From: Argentina anserina
Lineage: Eukaryota > Streptophyta > Magnoliopsida > Rosales > Rosaceae
DNA length: 64,000 nt
Reading direction: 5' to 3'
Assembly: GCF_933775445.1 (NCBI RefSeq)
Contig: NC_065876.1
Span: forward strand, 16,306,001 to 16,370,000
Below are positions 46,115 through 57,956 of the stretch, in pieces. The number at the start of each line of letters is the position of its first letter. Positions within the stretch are counted from its first letter, which is position 1. The notes beneath the pieces were generated by a model, which saw nothing but the letters and a program-made list of their open reading frames with translations, had not been told where the DNA came from and ran no database searches. Both the position numbers and the translations under genes were made by a program.

Positions 46115-46680
46115 TACTTGAAACCCAAGCCCAACAAAGGGCCCATACTTAGTTACTATGGGCACCCATCTTCCAACTCTACAACCCCATTAGATCTGGC
46201 GACAAGCTTGAGACCACAACTTGGAGACTTGTAACGTCGTCTCCTTATGTCGTTGATCAGCCGCAACTCCCGAGTTGTGGAAACCCAAAGAGGCGTGACC
46301 CAAGCTCTACCGTTGCTTATCCTTCACCAATCAGAATCGGATTCTCGCTGATGTAAACTCTTGGCTGGGTTTTGATAAAAAACCAAAGTCCACTAAACTA
46401 CTCACTCGAGATCTCATCACCGCCGATCTGTTGTGCTTTGTTCAAACCCAACATGACTGTCGTTCAACTGCTAATGGAACGCCGGCGTCTACCTCGAAAC
46501 CGTAGGGTTCGATTGCTCACTCCAATGATGGCGACACTGTTCCCTTATCCTCAAAATTAAAATTACATGTACATAGTCAAAATGTTGCATTTAAGACTAC
46601 TAATTTGGTTTGTAAGATGAATAAATAACTCATAAATGAATAATAGTTTCAAATAATAATAAAAATAATAATAATAATAA
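46115..46680. other. Intergenic, no gene seen
   Basis: Unassigned sequence ending in an AAT trinucleotide repeat (about 46650-46680) that served as target for the next MITE. Confidence 0.5.
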
Positions 46681-47004
46681 GGATAAAATACTGGTCACTC
46701 CTCACAGTTTTACAAATTCGACAGTTTACTCCTTCAAGTTTCAATTTAAACTTATCACTCTTTATATTTTTCAAATTCGAGCAATCTGGTCATTCTGTCA
46801 TCTTTCCATCCAATTTGGGTGTTAAGTCCATCCAATTTATGTTTGCCCAAAAAAACAACTTAACACTCAAATTGGATGAAAAAATGACAGAATGACCAGA
46901 TTGCTCGAATTTGAAAAGTATAAGGAGTGATCAGTCGAAATTGAAACTTGAAGGAGTAAACTATCGAGTTACTAAAAATTAGAGGAGTGACTAGTATTTT
47001 GTTC
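46681..47004. mobile_element. Foldback MITE in an AAT microsatellite
   Basis: A 324-bp element made almost wholly of two inverted arms of about 150 bp (shared blocks AATACTGGTCACTCCTC with one change, GTTTACTCCTTCAAGTTTCA, AAATTCGAGCAATCTGGTCA). It can fold into one long hairpin. It is flanked on both sides by AAT/TAA repeats, which hides the target duplication. Confidence 0.88.
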
Positions 47005-47344
47005 TAATAATAATAATAATAATAATAATACATCAACATAGATACTGTTTTGCTGATATTCTTCAAAAGACAATACAAAATATTGTATTCAAAATAATAT
47101 GACATAAGAAAAACAAAAAACAGGTTAGTGACTCAATGATCGTCGATACACCCTCCTTTGTTCTCGCTCTTGCGAAAATTGGAGAAAGTACAACTATAAT
47201 CTGTACATTGCACAACACAACAAGAAAAGGTAAAATTACTAAAGTATAATGTTTATATTATAAATAGCTAGCTCATAGTAACATACTTTTGTGCTCAAGA
47301 ATTGAAAAGAACTCCTAGTTTTTAACCTCTATATGTAATAAAAG

Positions 47345-47541
47345 TGTTACAGAATAATGTAATACGCATCAAAATAGGGAGAAACAACATCTTTATTCAT
47401 TGATAATAGAGGCATTTATATATGCATTACATTGAGTATCCCGTAGATTCAGTGATTATATATATTTCCTTATCTAGACTAGCATATACTAATTATGACT
47501 ATATACACTAGAAGATTACGGAGAGTAATTCTCCTACAACA
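47345..47541 (-). repeat. 3' LTR of the old copia element
   Basis: Starts TGTTGTAGGAGAATTAC on the minus strand, with the polypurine tract immediately beyond 47541. Confidence 0.85.
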
Positions 47542-50500
47542 CTCCCCCTTGTATGGCGATCCTAATGTGTCATGGTGCATAACCGTTGCCTCGGTAAAAA
47601 CTTTGCCAAGCAAAACAAAAACCTCTTGGGTAAAATAAAATCTTGGTCGAATGGAAAAAAAGCACAATGCACCAACTACAATTGAAGATAACATGTGGTA
47701 TAGACTCCCCCTGAAGTGTGCAAAATAACTCCCCCTGATCGGTAAGTCAATCTCAAAGTTTAAATAAATTAGCTTATACGAAAGCTCTTCACATTCTTCA
47801 AAAATAGCAATGAGTCAATGATTTGAATATCAAATCTCGCCAAATTATTAAATCAAAAATGTATACTTATATGTACATGGATCAAAAGAAATAGAATTGC
47901 ATAACAACTCAAAATTAAAGTTTGCAATGAAAAACAGATTCACGCGTGGGATGACCTTCAGGCACTTAAACAGTCATAACTTCTTCAATAAAATAAGTAT
48001 GGATGAACCGTAAACAGTTATGGAAAGTACACACCCGTGGCTTTCCATTGATATATGGTTCACAACCTAGTCCATTCTGAGCTAATCACAAAGCTCTGTC
48101 GAAATTAACTCAGTTGCAGGTTCCAAACAGATCCGTCCAAGTTTACTAAAACAGTTATAACTCACCCAATAGAATAGATATGGTCAAATGATTAATGTTC
48201 CTGGAAAGTAGACACATATATCATTCCAGTGGTACTCAATGCACCATTTTGTAACAATCGAGTTGCCCTATAGGTCACGTGGAAGTTGACCTACGAATAT
48301 GGGCAGATTCTGAAATAACTTCATTTTAGTGTCTTTTATGTTGGGATATAGGATTTAATGTCGTAGCGTGCTATGATCAAACATTGAAATATGTGTGGGC
48401 GCATTCAGCCATCATCTTGGCCTTACAAGTTTAAACCGAATGAAATATTGAGTCAAGTATAATACAACAAGTGCATGCATACACATATCGTACTTAAATG
48501 GAGAGTTTCATCTCTTAAGACTTATCGTTGCTCATACGGGGGAAACATATCTTCTCCTGAATTCAACTGATTCATGGAATACTTATAGACATTAGTTTAA
48601 TGTCCTTACTGCCTTTAGCTAACTGATGAATAACATCATCAATAACGGTCATCACTTTCGAGACCTAGTATTCTCAAGATCATTTCATTCTAAGTACATT
48701 TGCATGCAATATTACATATCCCCAGACAGTTATGGATAAATTACTTATGCGTAACGAGGGCCCTAGCTATAAGCTCTAATCGTTTAATTATCGCTCCTAC
48801 TCATCCATTCTTCATAATAAACATGGGATTACAGGATGTTCAACATATATCCTGCCATGCAATAAAAAGTCTTCGAAGTGAATTCTCCTACTTATCCAGT
48901 CTAATAGACTTGATTGGATGACCAAGGTGGTGAGCCTTGAGTTTTAAGTATGGGACTTCAGAATTGCAGCATTTGGCTCTTAGTTCATCAAGAGTCCATC
49001 ACACTTCATTTTAATATCCCTACCTTAATCAAGTTATTGCGCTATGTGGTTTAGAGGCACTTGAATTAGGTTAAAACTAATCAATTTGGAATCTTTATCT
49101 ACATCTCTTAACTTAGTCTCAATAGAGATGATATGTAACCACAAGTTTCAAATTTAGTTGTTTTGGAAACTACCTAACTGACAAGGTATTATAATGACAA
49201 CCCGTCTCATATTTGATTCCAGTGCGTTTTGTCAGAGAGTTTGCGCCTTAAGGTGAGTCTAAACTCTTTTCTTTCTCACTACGCCTAATAAAGGTATAAC
49301 CGATAGGATTTACATGTGCAATGTTGGCATTAGCTGACCAATGACTTATCTCTTTGTTAAAACTGGATCCTACGACTTTCAAAGAGGTTGTGGCGGCGAC
49401 ATGGGTCGATCATCACCATCAATTCATGCCGGATAGCACTTTTCATGTAGGCCAATCTACAATCTTAGAATTTTTCTTCAATAGATTATGTATGGTTCGA
49501 CATCAAACTAATTCAACATCGTCAATCTTCGAGATCTCTTATTTGGATTAGTATTGACATTGAGGTGTCTCCCAATGATAACCATCATCCAAGAAAACAG
49601 ACGAGTGGGTATCATTGATCATAGATCAAGTTGTGCCATAACTCGCAATCAACAAGCATTATTGAACCACGGCCTACTGACACCATCTAACATATTTGTA
49701 GAGTCACCATGTCACCAATAAAGAGTGACTACATGTCTATCTGTCAGACATCAATCCTTACAGGTATAGTTGTAGCATGTATCTCTAATATCATCACTTC
49801 CATTTGAAGGACTATTAGTAACATGATTAGGCACAGTGAGACAAACCATGACAAAACCAAGTCGTTGAACTTGAACAAACTCGTTCTTCTCTCCCCCTAA
49901 TGACGGGGAGACTGGCTCATCAAAAGTGACTAAACGAGATTGTTGTTAAGATATTTATATAAGCAGAAATAGCTGGAAGTTCACATCATATTCAAAGACA
50001 AAATTTAACATCAAATAACTCATCATTATGTGCTTATGGAGGTGCAATTTGGCATATAAAATATGTGGACGATAAACTGTTAATATAATCCGTTAACTAA
50101 CATGCATATTGTTAGACTTGAAACACAAACATGTGAATCGTTACAACCGTAACGTCAATGATGGTGGTATAGATGATACCGTAAAACAAGACATACTACA
50201 AGCCATAGCTTATGGTTCGAATTGTTGGTTCGTTGGAAAGCCTACGCACATCAATGACCAATATCGAACCTTTGTTTTACACTTCCTTGAATGGTTCGCT
50301 AACTTTCGGAACCCCGAATGCTATGAAATTTTAGGAGCCAGTAAATATGGGTATTAGAAATTCAATGCCACTGATATCACTATCGAAACCGGTTGGAAAA
50401 TCACTGAACCAGCCGGAATACCCGCCAGAGGTCAGTGACCACTTGTGTCGAGCGGTTTACTACGTTCTATGTCTCCAAATTGGCTCACATTTTGTGAGTA

Positions 50501-51062
50501 GGTAGCCTTGGATGTTAGGAATCAGTGCCCGTAAGTAGCACCTCAATATTCTACCTAAATATAGGTGAACCAGTCCTCACAATGACAAGTACGCAATCTT
50601 GAAATTTTAGGCTTTTTCGACTTTTGTCATTATTTTGGGTGCTCTATAACATCTAAGTGTTATGTTTGAGTTTAACCATGATATATGTATCACCATAAGA
50701 TATTTTAGCCTCAAAGTGAATCATGATAAGCCAATTTCAGCTTCCATCTTATGTCTCATTCTCTTTAGCGTAGGAGGGTGTATGCCACTCTTAAACTATG
50801 CTAAAGAATAGGCTTGGAGAATGAGCACAGTCAATGAATGATCATAGAGGAGGCATATGCACTGGCTAACGCATAGATTACGTCTCCATTACTTTGGAGG
50901 AATTATATTGATCCCTATAACATCTTTGCCCAAAATAATAGCCTATGAGAGTCACCGATTTATTAAACCGAATCATAGTAACATGAAAGAACATAATTCA
51001 CAGTATATCGACTCTTGAGATGTGCTCCATCATTAGAAGCGATATATAAGAACTTTTTCACA
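47542..51062 (-). other. Degenerate interior of the old copia element
   Basis: Lies between the 3' LTR and the remaining RT fragments, where RNase H and the 3' part of pol should be. Only short frames survive. I cannot assign host genes here, and no intact coding sequence is seen. Confidence 0.5.
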
Positions 51063-51806
51063 ATGAGTTTCGAGGTGATACATGTTGGCATAAGTATTGC
51101 CTTCAAGTAGCTTATCATCTCACCAATTTCATTCATGGTTTTTGTTGTTAATTCATCAACGTAGACAACTACAATAGCAAAACCAATTCATAGGTTTAAT
51201 TGTTCTCTTGATGCATAAAATCATGTGACTTGAATCATAATGTCATAAGACATTGTTCTCTTCATAGTCACAATGGATTAAAAACTAAATCCATTAATAG
51301 CTATAAGTTCTTCAAGCTATGCACTCAAAGTCTCTTGAACATATTCATAAACAAGAATATAGAGACAAGTAGTCTTATGTTAAGACATAAATATCACAAA
51401 ACAAAGCTCGACAAGTGCACTGATATAGTCTGAAATGAGTTTGTAGGTGATAAATAATGTTGGCACAAGGATTGTCTTCAAGTAGCTTATCATCTCACCA
51501 ATTTTTATATATGGTATTGTTATGAATTCATCAACGTAGACAACTACTATGACGAACACCATTTCATAGGTTCAATTGCTCTCTTAATGTATAAAAGCAT
51601 GCGACTTGAATCATAACACCATAAGGCATTGTTCTCTTCGTAGTCACAATGGTTTAAAAACTAAATCGATTAATAGCTTTAAGTTCTTATAGTTATGCAC
51701 TCAACGTCTCTTTAACATATTCATAAATAAGAATATAGAGACAAGTAGTCTTACATCGAGACATATAAATATCACAATATAAAGCTTGGCAAGTGCACTA
51801 AAGTAG
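51063..51806 (-). repeat. 372-bp tandem duplication containing a copia RT fragment
   Basis: Two adjacent copies (about 51063-51434 and 51435-51806) share long blocks such as CAAGTAGCTTATCATCTCACC, AGAATATAGAGACAAGTAGTC and CAAGTGCACT (all with small changes around them). Both keep the minus-strand palm motif VVVYVDE. The copies have diverged, so the duplication is old. Confidence 0.8.
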
Positions 51807-52007
51807 TCTTGAACTGCTGCATAATGTTACTTCAGGATTTTGGGACACTTAAACATTATACACGAGTGATTTTGACATGCATATACACCATAGATCCAAA
51901 TACAAGGATTGTTGTTGTCTAGGCATACCCAAAACGGTTACCAACGTAAAAAAAATAGAACCAAAAAGGCTAGGAGTTCGTGAGAAGGCCATGCGGGGGA
52001 GGCTCTG

Positions 52008-52544
52008 TGTTAGGGGCCGCACTTGTAAGGCCGCAAGCAACCTTGTCCAAGGTCATGAGTCATGCCTATGGCCGGTTGCTTGCATGCTAGTGGCAGTATT
52101 GTAATTTATATTTTCTGTAATTTCCTTTATTAAGTTGGCTCATGGTGGGAAGGTTCCATGTTTCCCCCTGCCAAGTCTAGTTTTGCAAAATATGCTATTA
52201 TAGGGAGGGGTTCCTAGGCGGCGACGGTTGGCCTACGGAACTAGTATAGGTAAGCACATGTACTTGCGCCTCCCTTAACGTCTTACCATCAATAAAGAGA
52301 GGAATTATTCAATCATCTGTGCCCCGTGAGATCATTTCTTGTTGCCTACTCGATCATTCACTTGTTCATGAGATTGTCCCTTACAATTATATAAATTGTG
52401 TTCTTGCTTGTTGCTAGCACTATATTAATATCGTGTGGTTTCATTGTCCCTTGCAAGGTATTCATTTGGCTAACTTGCTTCTCATTCAACGATTAGCAAG
52501 TGCCGCACGGTCCTACTTGTGCTTTGCAAAGTCGGCCCGTGACA
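52008..52544 (+). repeat. 5' LTR of the gypsy element
   Basis: Begins TGTTAGGGGCCGCAC and ends CGGCCCGTGACA. It contains an AATAAAGAG polyadenylation-like signal in its middle. It promotes transcription of the element. Confidence 0.95.
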
Positions 52545-52546
52545 GT

Positions 52547-52559
52547 TGGTATCAGAGCC
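52547..52559 (+). promoter_or_regulatory. Primer binding site of the gypsy element
   Basis: TGGTATCAGAGCC, complementary to the 3' end of initiator tRNA-Met, two bases after the 5' LTR. Confidence 0.9.
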
Positions 52560-52581
52560 GGCTTGGCTCAAGGCTCTTGCG

Positions 52582-55500
52582 ATGACGGGAAGAATGACCA
52601 ACCAACAACGATTCGATTTTTATGATCAGCAACTCGGTGAACTTGCGGGAGTCCCGGATAGATTGATTGACATTACCTCCATGCTGGACCGTGTCGACCT
52701 AGAAAGGTTGGTGACACGGGTGGAGAACCTTGAGGGGTTAAGGGACCGAGTTGCGGCCCTAGAAAATGGTGAAGCTCCCAGGGGAGGAGCAAGAGAAGGT
52801 TTTGAAGAGTTGGAAGCACGGGTTACGGCCCTAGAGATGGAAACGCCCAAGAGAAGGGCAAGATATGAGGAAGAGCAAGGCGCTGCCTCACTAGAACAAT
52901 TGGGGGCGATGAGTGATGCCCTCGACACTTTACGTGTGACGATGGACACTATGGCGGATGACGTCCGAGCCACCATCGATGCATTCAAAAACGAGCTGAT
53001 GGAGATGAACACTAAGCTCAATCTAACCATCCGTGTGATGGACAACCAACCTGTGACGGACTACAGGAAGGTTAAGATACCGGAACCTCAAGCTTATGGA
53101 GGGGCAAGAGATGCCAAGGAGCTTGAGAATTTCCTCTTTGATATGGAGCATTATTTCCGAGCCGTAAAAGCTGACTCGGAAGAGGTGAAGTTAAACATGG
53201 CAACAATGTATTTGTCAGGAGATGCCAAATTATGGTGGAGAACAAAATACAATGATATTCAGAGGAAGGTTTGCTCCATCGAAACATGGGAAGACCTCAA
53301 GAAGGAACTTAAAACTCAATTCCTTCCAGAGAATGTGGATTACATTGCAAGAAGGCAATTGAGGGAGTTGAAACACACCAACAACATTAGAGAGTTTGTG
53401 AACAAATTCTCCATGATCATGCTTGATCTCCCAGACATGTCCGAGAAAGATCGGTTGTTCTATTTCCTCGAGGGATTAAAGCCATGGGCTAGAACGGAGC
53501 TTCAAAGACAAAGGGTCCAAGATTTGGCCTCCGCTCAAGTGGCAGCTGAAAGATTAACTGACTACACATTCGAAGAAAACTCTGCAAGAAGAAACTCATC
53601 TTTTGCGAATGTGAACGTCAATCGAAGCGTGAGACCAGGACAAAGCAAAAGTGGGGGAGGGGAGTCAAGATTTTCAAATTCTGGAGGAACAGATAAAAGA
53701 TTTAGCAATGTGAGAGACACAGCTTCCTCCAAGCCAGCAGTCTCAACAGGGGTGTTTACTCCACGCCCATTTAACTCTGCTGGCTTCACCCCAAGACCCT
53801 TATCATGCTTCTTATGTAGGGGACCTCATAGAGTAAATGAGTGTCCTCACAAGACTGCTTTGTCAGCTCTACAAGCCCAGATTTCAGCAAAGGAGAATGA
53901 GGATCGACAAGAGGAGGTAGAAGAACATAGCCACATGGGGGCATTGAAATTCCTGAATGCGGTTGAAAGGCAGCCCTCTGTGACAAAGAAGCTCTTACCC
54001 AAGGGCCTAATGTTCGTAGAGGGAAGCATAAATGGGAAGGTCGCCAAGAGTGTGATGATAGACACTGGCGCTACCCACAACTTTATATCGAAAATGGAAG
54101 CACGAAGGCTGGGGTTGGAGTACGAGAAAGACATGGGCCATATGAAAGCAGTTAACTCCTCACCCTCACCCACTGTAGGGTTGTCAAAAGGGGTGTGCCT
54201 GAAGTTGGGTAATTGGGAAGGAAAGACAGATTTGGTGGTTGTGCAGATGGACGATTTCGACGTTATATTGGGGATGGAATTCATGCTGGAAAACAAAGCC
54301 ATTCCCATTCCTAATGCTCAAAACCTGTTAGTAATGGGGGAGAGACCCTGTGTTGTGCCGGCCAAGGTGGTGTCACCAAGTGAGCCTCGCCTTCTGTCGG
54401 CCCTCCAACTTAAGAAGGGCGTGAAGCGCCAAGAACCGACATATGTTGTCGTCCCCCTGATAAAAGATGGGAGTGGGAATGAGATAGTACCGAAGGAGAT
54501 CATGGGAATCTTAGAGAGCTACAAAGATGTGATGCCATCGGAGTTACCTAAAGAGTTGCCACCCAGGAGGAATGTAGATCATGAGATCGAGTTACTCCCA
54601 GGGGCTAAACCGCCTGCGAGGGCACCATATAGGATGGCTCCTCCAGAGTTGGCAGAATTGAGGAAGCAACTTGGGGATCTATTGGAGGCAGGCTTCATTC
54701 AGCCTTCTAAGTCACCATTTGGCGCCCCGGTACTATTCCAGAAGAAACATGATGGGACTTTGCGATTGTGTGTAGACTACCGAGCTCTCAACAAGGTCAC
54801 CGTGAGGAACAAGTACCCTATACCCCTGATTAATGACTTGTTCGACCAACTCAGTGGGGCCAAGTACTTCACAAAGCTAGACCTTCGCTCGGGGTACCAT
54901 CAAGTCCGCATCGCAAAAGGGGATGAGTACAAGACAGCATGTGTCACCTGATACGGAGCCTTTGAATTTCTGGTAATGCCGTTCGGATTGACTAATGCAC
55001 CTGCTACCTTCTGCACATTGATGAACCAAGTCCTCAGTGACCTGTTGGATAGATTTGTGGTGGTGTATCTGGACGATATTGTGATTTATAGTTCCACTTT
55101 GAAAGAGCATGTGGAACACTTGAGGGTGGTGTTTCAACGGTTGCGAGACAACAAGTTGTATGTGAAGCGAGAAAAGTGCTCCTTCGCGCAAGATACTATA
55201 AAGTTCTTGGGTCATATCATAGAGAGGGGAAGAATTAGGATGGATATGGAGAAAGTAAGGGCCATTGAAGAGTGGCAGAGTCCCAAGAATGTGAAGGAGT
55301 TGCGCTCTTTCCTTGGACTAGCCAATTACTACCGGCGGTTCATTGAGAAGTACTCTGAAAAGACAACTCCCTTAACCGAACTGTTGAAGAAGGGAGTGGT
55401 GTGGAACTGGGGCGAAGGCTGCGAGAAGGCCTTCCAAAACTTAAAGCAAGCTGTTATGAAAGATCTTGTTCTTACCCTGCCAGATTTAAACAAGCCATTT

Positions 55501-57420
55501 GAAGTGCAGACAGATGCGTCTGACTTCGCTCTAGGCGGGGTCTTATTGCAACAAGGACACCCTGTGGCATACGAGAGCCACAAGCTCTCAACAGCAGAGA
55601 GAAGATACACAGCGCATGAGAAAGAGATGTTGGCTGTGATTCATTGTTTGAGAACTTGGCGACACTATCTACTGGGGTCGAAGTTTGTAGTGAAGACCGA
55701 TAACTCCGCGGTTAGTCACTTCCTAACACACCCAAAGTTGACACCAAAGCAAGCCCGTTGGCAAGAATTTCTCGCGGAGTTCGACTTCCAATTTGAGTAC
55801 AAAGCGGGCAGCACGAACCAAGTTGCAGATGCCCTCAGTCGCAAGGCCGACCTTGCTGCCCTTCGGATGTTGGCTACTATGTCTGGCAGTGTGGTAGCCA
55901 TAAATGTTAAGGAAAGGGTCAAGGAGAACTTAGAGAAAGATCATGTGGCTCAAGCTCTGGACAAGCTAGTGAAAGAAGGGAAAAGCCGTAGATTTTGGAT
56001 GGAAAATGGTCTATTGATGACCAAAGGAGGGAGGATGTATGTTCCCCGAGCCGACGGATTACGAATGATGTTAATGAGAGAATGCCATGACACTCTATGG
56101 GCAGGCCACCCGGGGTGGCAAAGAACCCACGCACTACTCAAGCAGGGCTACTACTGGCCCCAAATGCGAGATGATGTGATGGAGTACACAAGAACTTGTC
56201 TAACATGCCAACAAGACAAAGTGGAGCGACAGAAGACTCCGGGATTGCTGGAACCACTATCAGTACCAAGCCGTCCATGGGAGAGTGTCTCCCTGGACTT
56301 CATTACCAATTTGCCTAAGGTGGGAGAGTTATCTGGCATCCTAGTGGTGGTGGACAGGTTCTCAAAATATGCAACCTTTGTACCAACTCCAAAACATTGC
56401 TCTGCCGAAGACACAGCGGCCCTTTTCTTCAAGCATGTGGTGAAATACTGGGGAGTACCACACAATGTTGTCAGCGACAGAGACACCAGATTCACAGGGT
56501 CATTCTGGGTGGAGTTATTTAAGCTGCTTGGGTCCGAACTCAACATCTCTTCGAGTTACCACCCCCAAACGGATGGACAGACTGAGAGATTTAACTCCAT
56601 GCTGGAGGAGTATTTGAGGCACTTTGTCCATGCCAATCAGAAGAACTGGGTAGAGCTACTCGATGTGGCACAATTTTGTTTCAATTCAAAGAAGAGCTCC
56701 GCCACCAACAAGAGTCCCTTTGAAGTAGTCAATGGCCAACAACCACTCTTACCTCACACAGTGCAGGAGGTGTATAGAGGCAAGAATCCTCGTGCCTTCA
56801 ACTTCACCAAAGAATGGAAAGCCAATGCCGAGATTGCTCAAGCTTACTTGGAGAAGGCGGCTGGGAGAATGAAGAAGTGGGCAGATCAAGGCCGTAAACC
56901 CCGGGAGTTCCAAGAGGGGGACATGGTCCTTGTCAAGTTGCTGCCCGAACAACTCAGATTTCTTCGCTCTAAAGATAGGCGGTTGTTTCGAAAATATGAA
57001 GGCCCGCTTCCTGTGATTTCGAAGGTGGGGAAGTGTTCATACAAGATCGCCATACCCCCGTGGATGAAAGTTCACCCGGTATTCCATGTTAGCAACCTCA
57101 AGCCGCACCTGCCAGACCTTGAAGATCAAGCCCGAAACCATCCTGTTCGTGAGCATGTGGAGATCAGATCAACCAAGCCGAAGGAGGTGGAGGAGATTCT
57201 AGCAGAAAGAGTTGTGAGCACATTTAAGAGTCCAGGGCGTAACCAAGCAGTTCAAGAGCGTCCGCGCCAGCAGTACTTGGTGAAGTGGAAGGGGTTTGGA
57301 GATGAAGAAGTCAGCTGGGAGAATGTCGAAGCACTAAAGAAGTTCAAGCAGAAGATTGAAGACTTCAAGTCCAAGGCAGTCGTCGAGAGCGCCGACAGCT
57401 TTAGTGGGGGAGGATGTTAG
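52582..57420 (+). pseudogene. gypsy gag-pol polyprotein with one in-frame TGA
   Basis: One frame of 1,612 sense-length codons from ATG 52582 to TAG 57420, interrupted only by TGA at 54949-54951 inside RT, just before the [17 protein letters not shown] block. Order: coiled-coil Gag, CCHC-like knuckle [13 protein letters not shown] (from residue 409), aspartic protease [12 protein letters not shown] (Asp 494), RT with YLDDIVIYS (from 829), then RNase H ([18 protein letters not shown]). Integrase follows with its zinc region (CLTCQQDK), [15 protein letters not shown] and DGQTERFN. The chromodomain is [20 protein letters not shown] (from 1564). Chromodomains steer insertion toward heterochromatin. 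The final codons run six bases into the 3' LTR. As annotated, this copy makes a product truncated within RT. Confidence 0.93.
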
Positions 57421-57951
57421 GGGCCGCACTTGTAAGGCCGCAAGCAACCTTGTCCAAGGTCATGAGTCATGCCTATGGCCGGTTGCTTGCATGCTAGTGG
57501 CAGTATTGTAATTTATATTTTCTGTAATTTCCTTTATTAAGTTGGCTCATGGTGGGAAGGTTCCATGTTTCCCCCTGCCAAGTCTAGTTTTGCAAAATAT
57601 GCTATTATAGGGAGGGGTTCCTAGGCGGCGACGGTTGGCCTACGGAACTAGTATAGGTAAGCACATGTACTTGCGCCTCCCTTAACGTCTTACCATCAAT
57701 AAAGAGAGGAATTATTCAATCATCTGTGCCCCGTGAGATCATTTCTTGTTGCCTACTCGATCATTCACTTGTTCATGAGATTGTCCCTTACAATTATATA
57801 AATTGTGTTCTTGCTTGTTGCTAGCACTATATTAATATCGTGTGGTTTCATTGTCCCTTGCAAGGTATTCATTTGGCTAACTTGCTTCTCATTCAAAGAT
57901 TAGCAAGTGCCGCACGGTCCTACTTGTGCTTTGCAAAGTCGGCCCGTGACA
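57415..57951 (+). repeat. 3' LTR of the gypsy element
   Basis: Matches the 5' LTR with one visible substitution. It contains the gag-pol stop codon at its start and is followed by the CTCTG duplication. The preceding purine tract is AGTGGGGGAGGA. Confidence 0.95.
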
Positions 57952-57956
57952 CTCTG

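Larger units (their letters stand above)
52008..57951 (+). mobile_element. Ty3/gypsy chromovirus, young insertion
   Basis: 537-bp LTRs (52008-52544 and 57415-57951) appear to differ at one base (C versus A in the block ATTCAA[C/A]GATTAGC). The 5-bp duplication CTCTG is perfect (52003-52007 and 57952-57956). An initiator-Met primer site TGGTATCAGAGCC lies two bases after the 5' LTR. Gag-pol fills the interior in gypsy order (gag, protease, RT, RNase H, integrase) with a C-terminal chromodomain, so it is a chromovirus. It lies inside the old copia element. One nonsense codon is the only coding lesion found. Confidence 0.96.
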
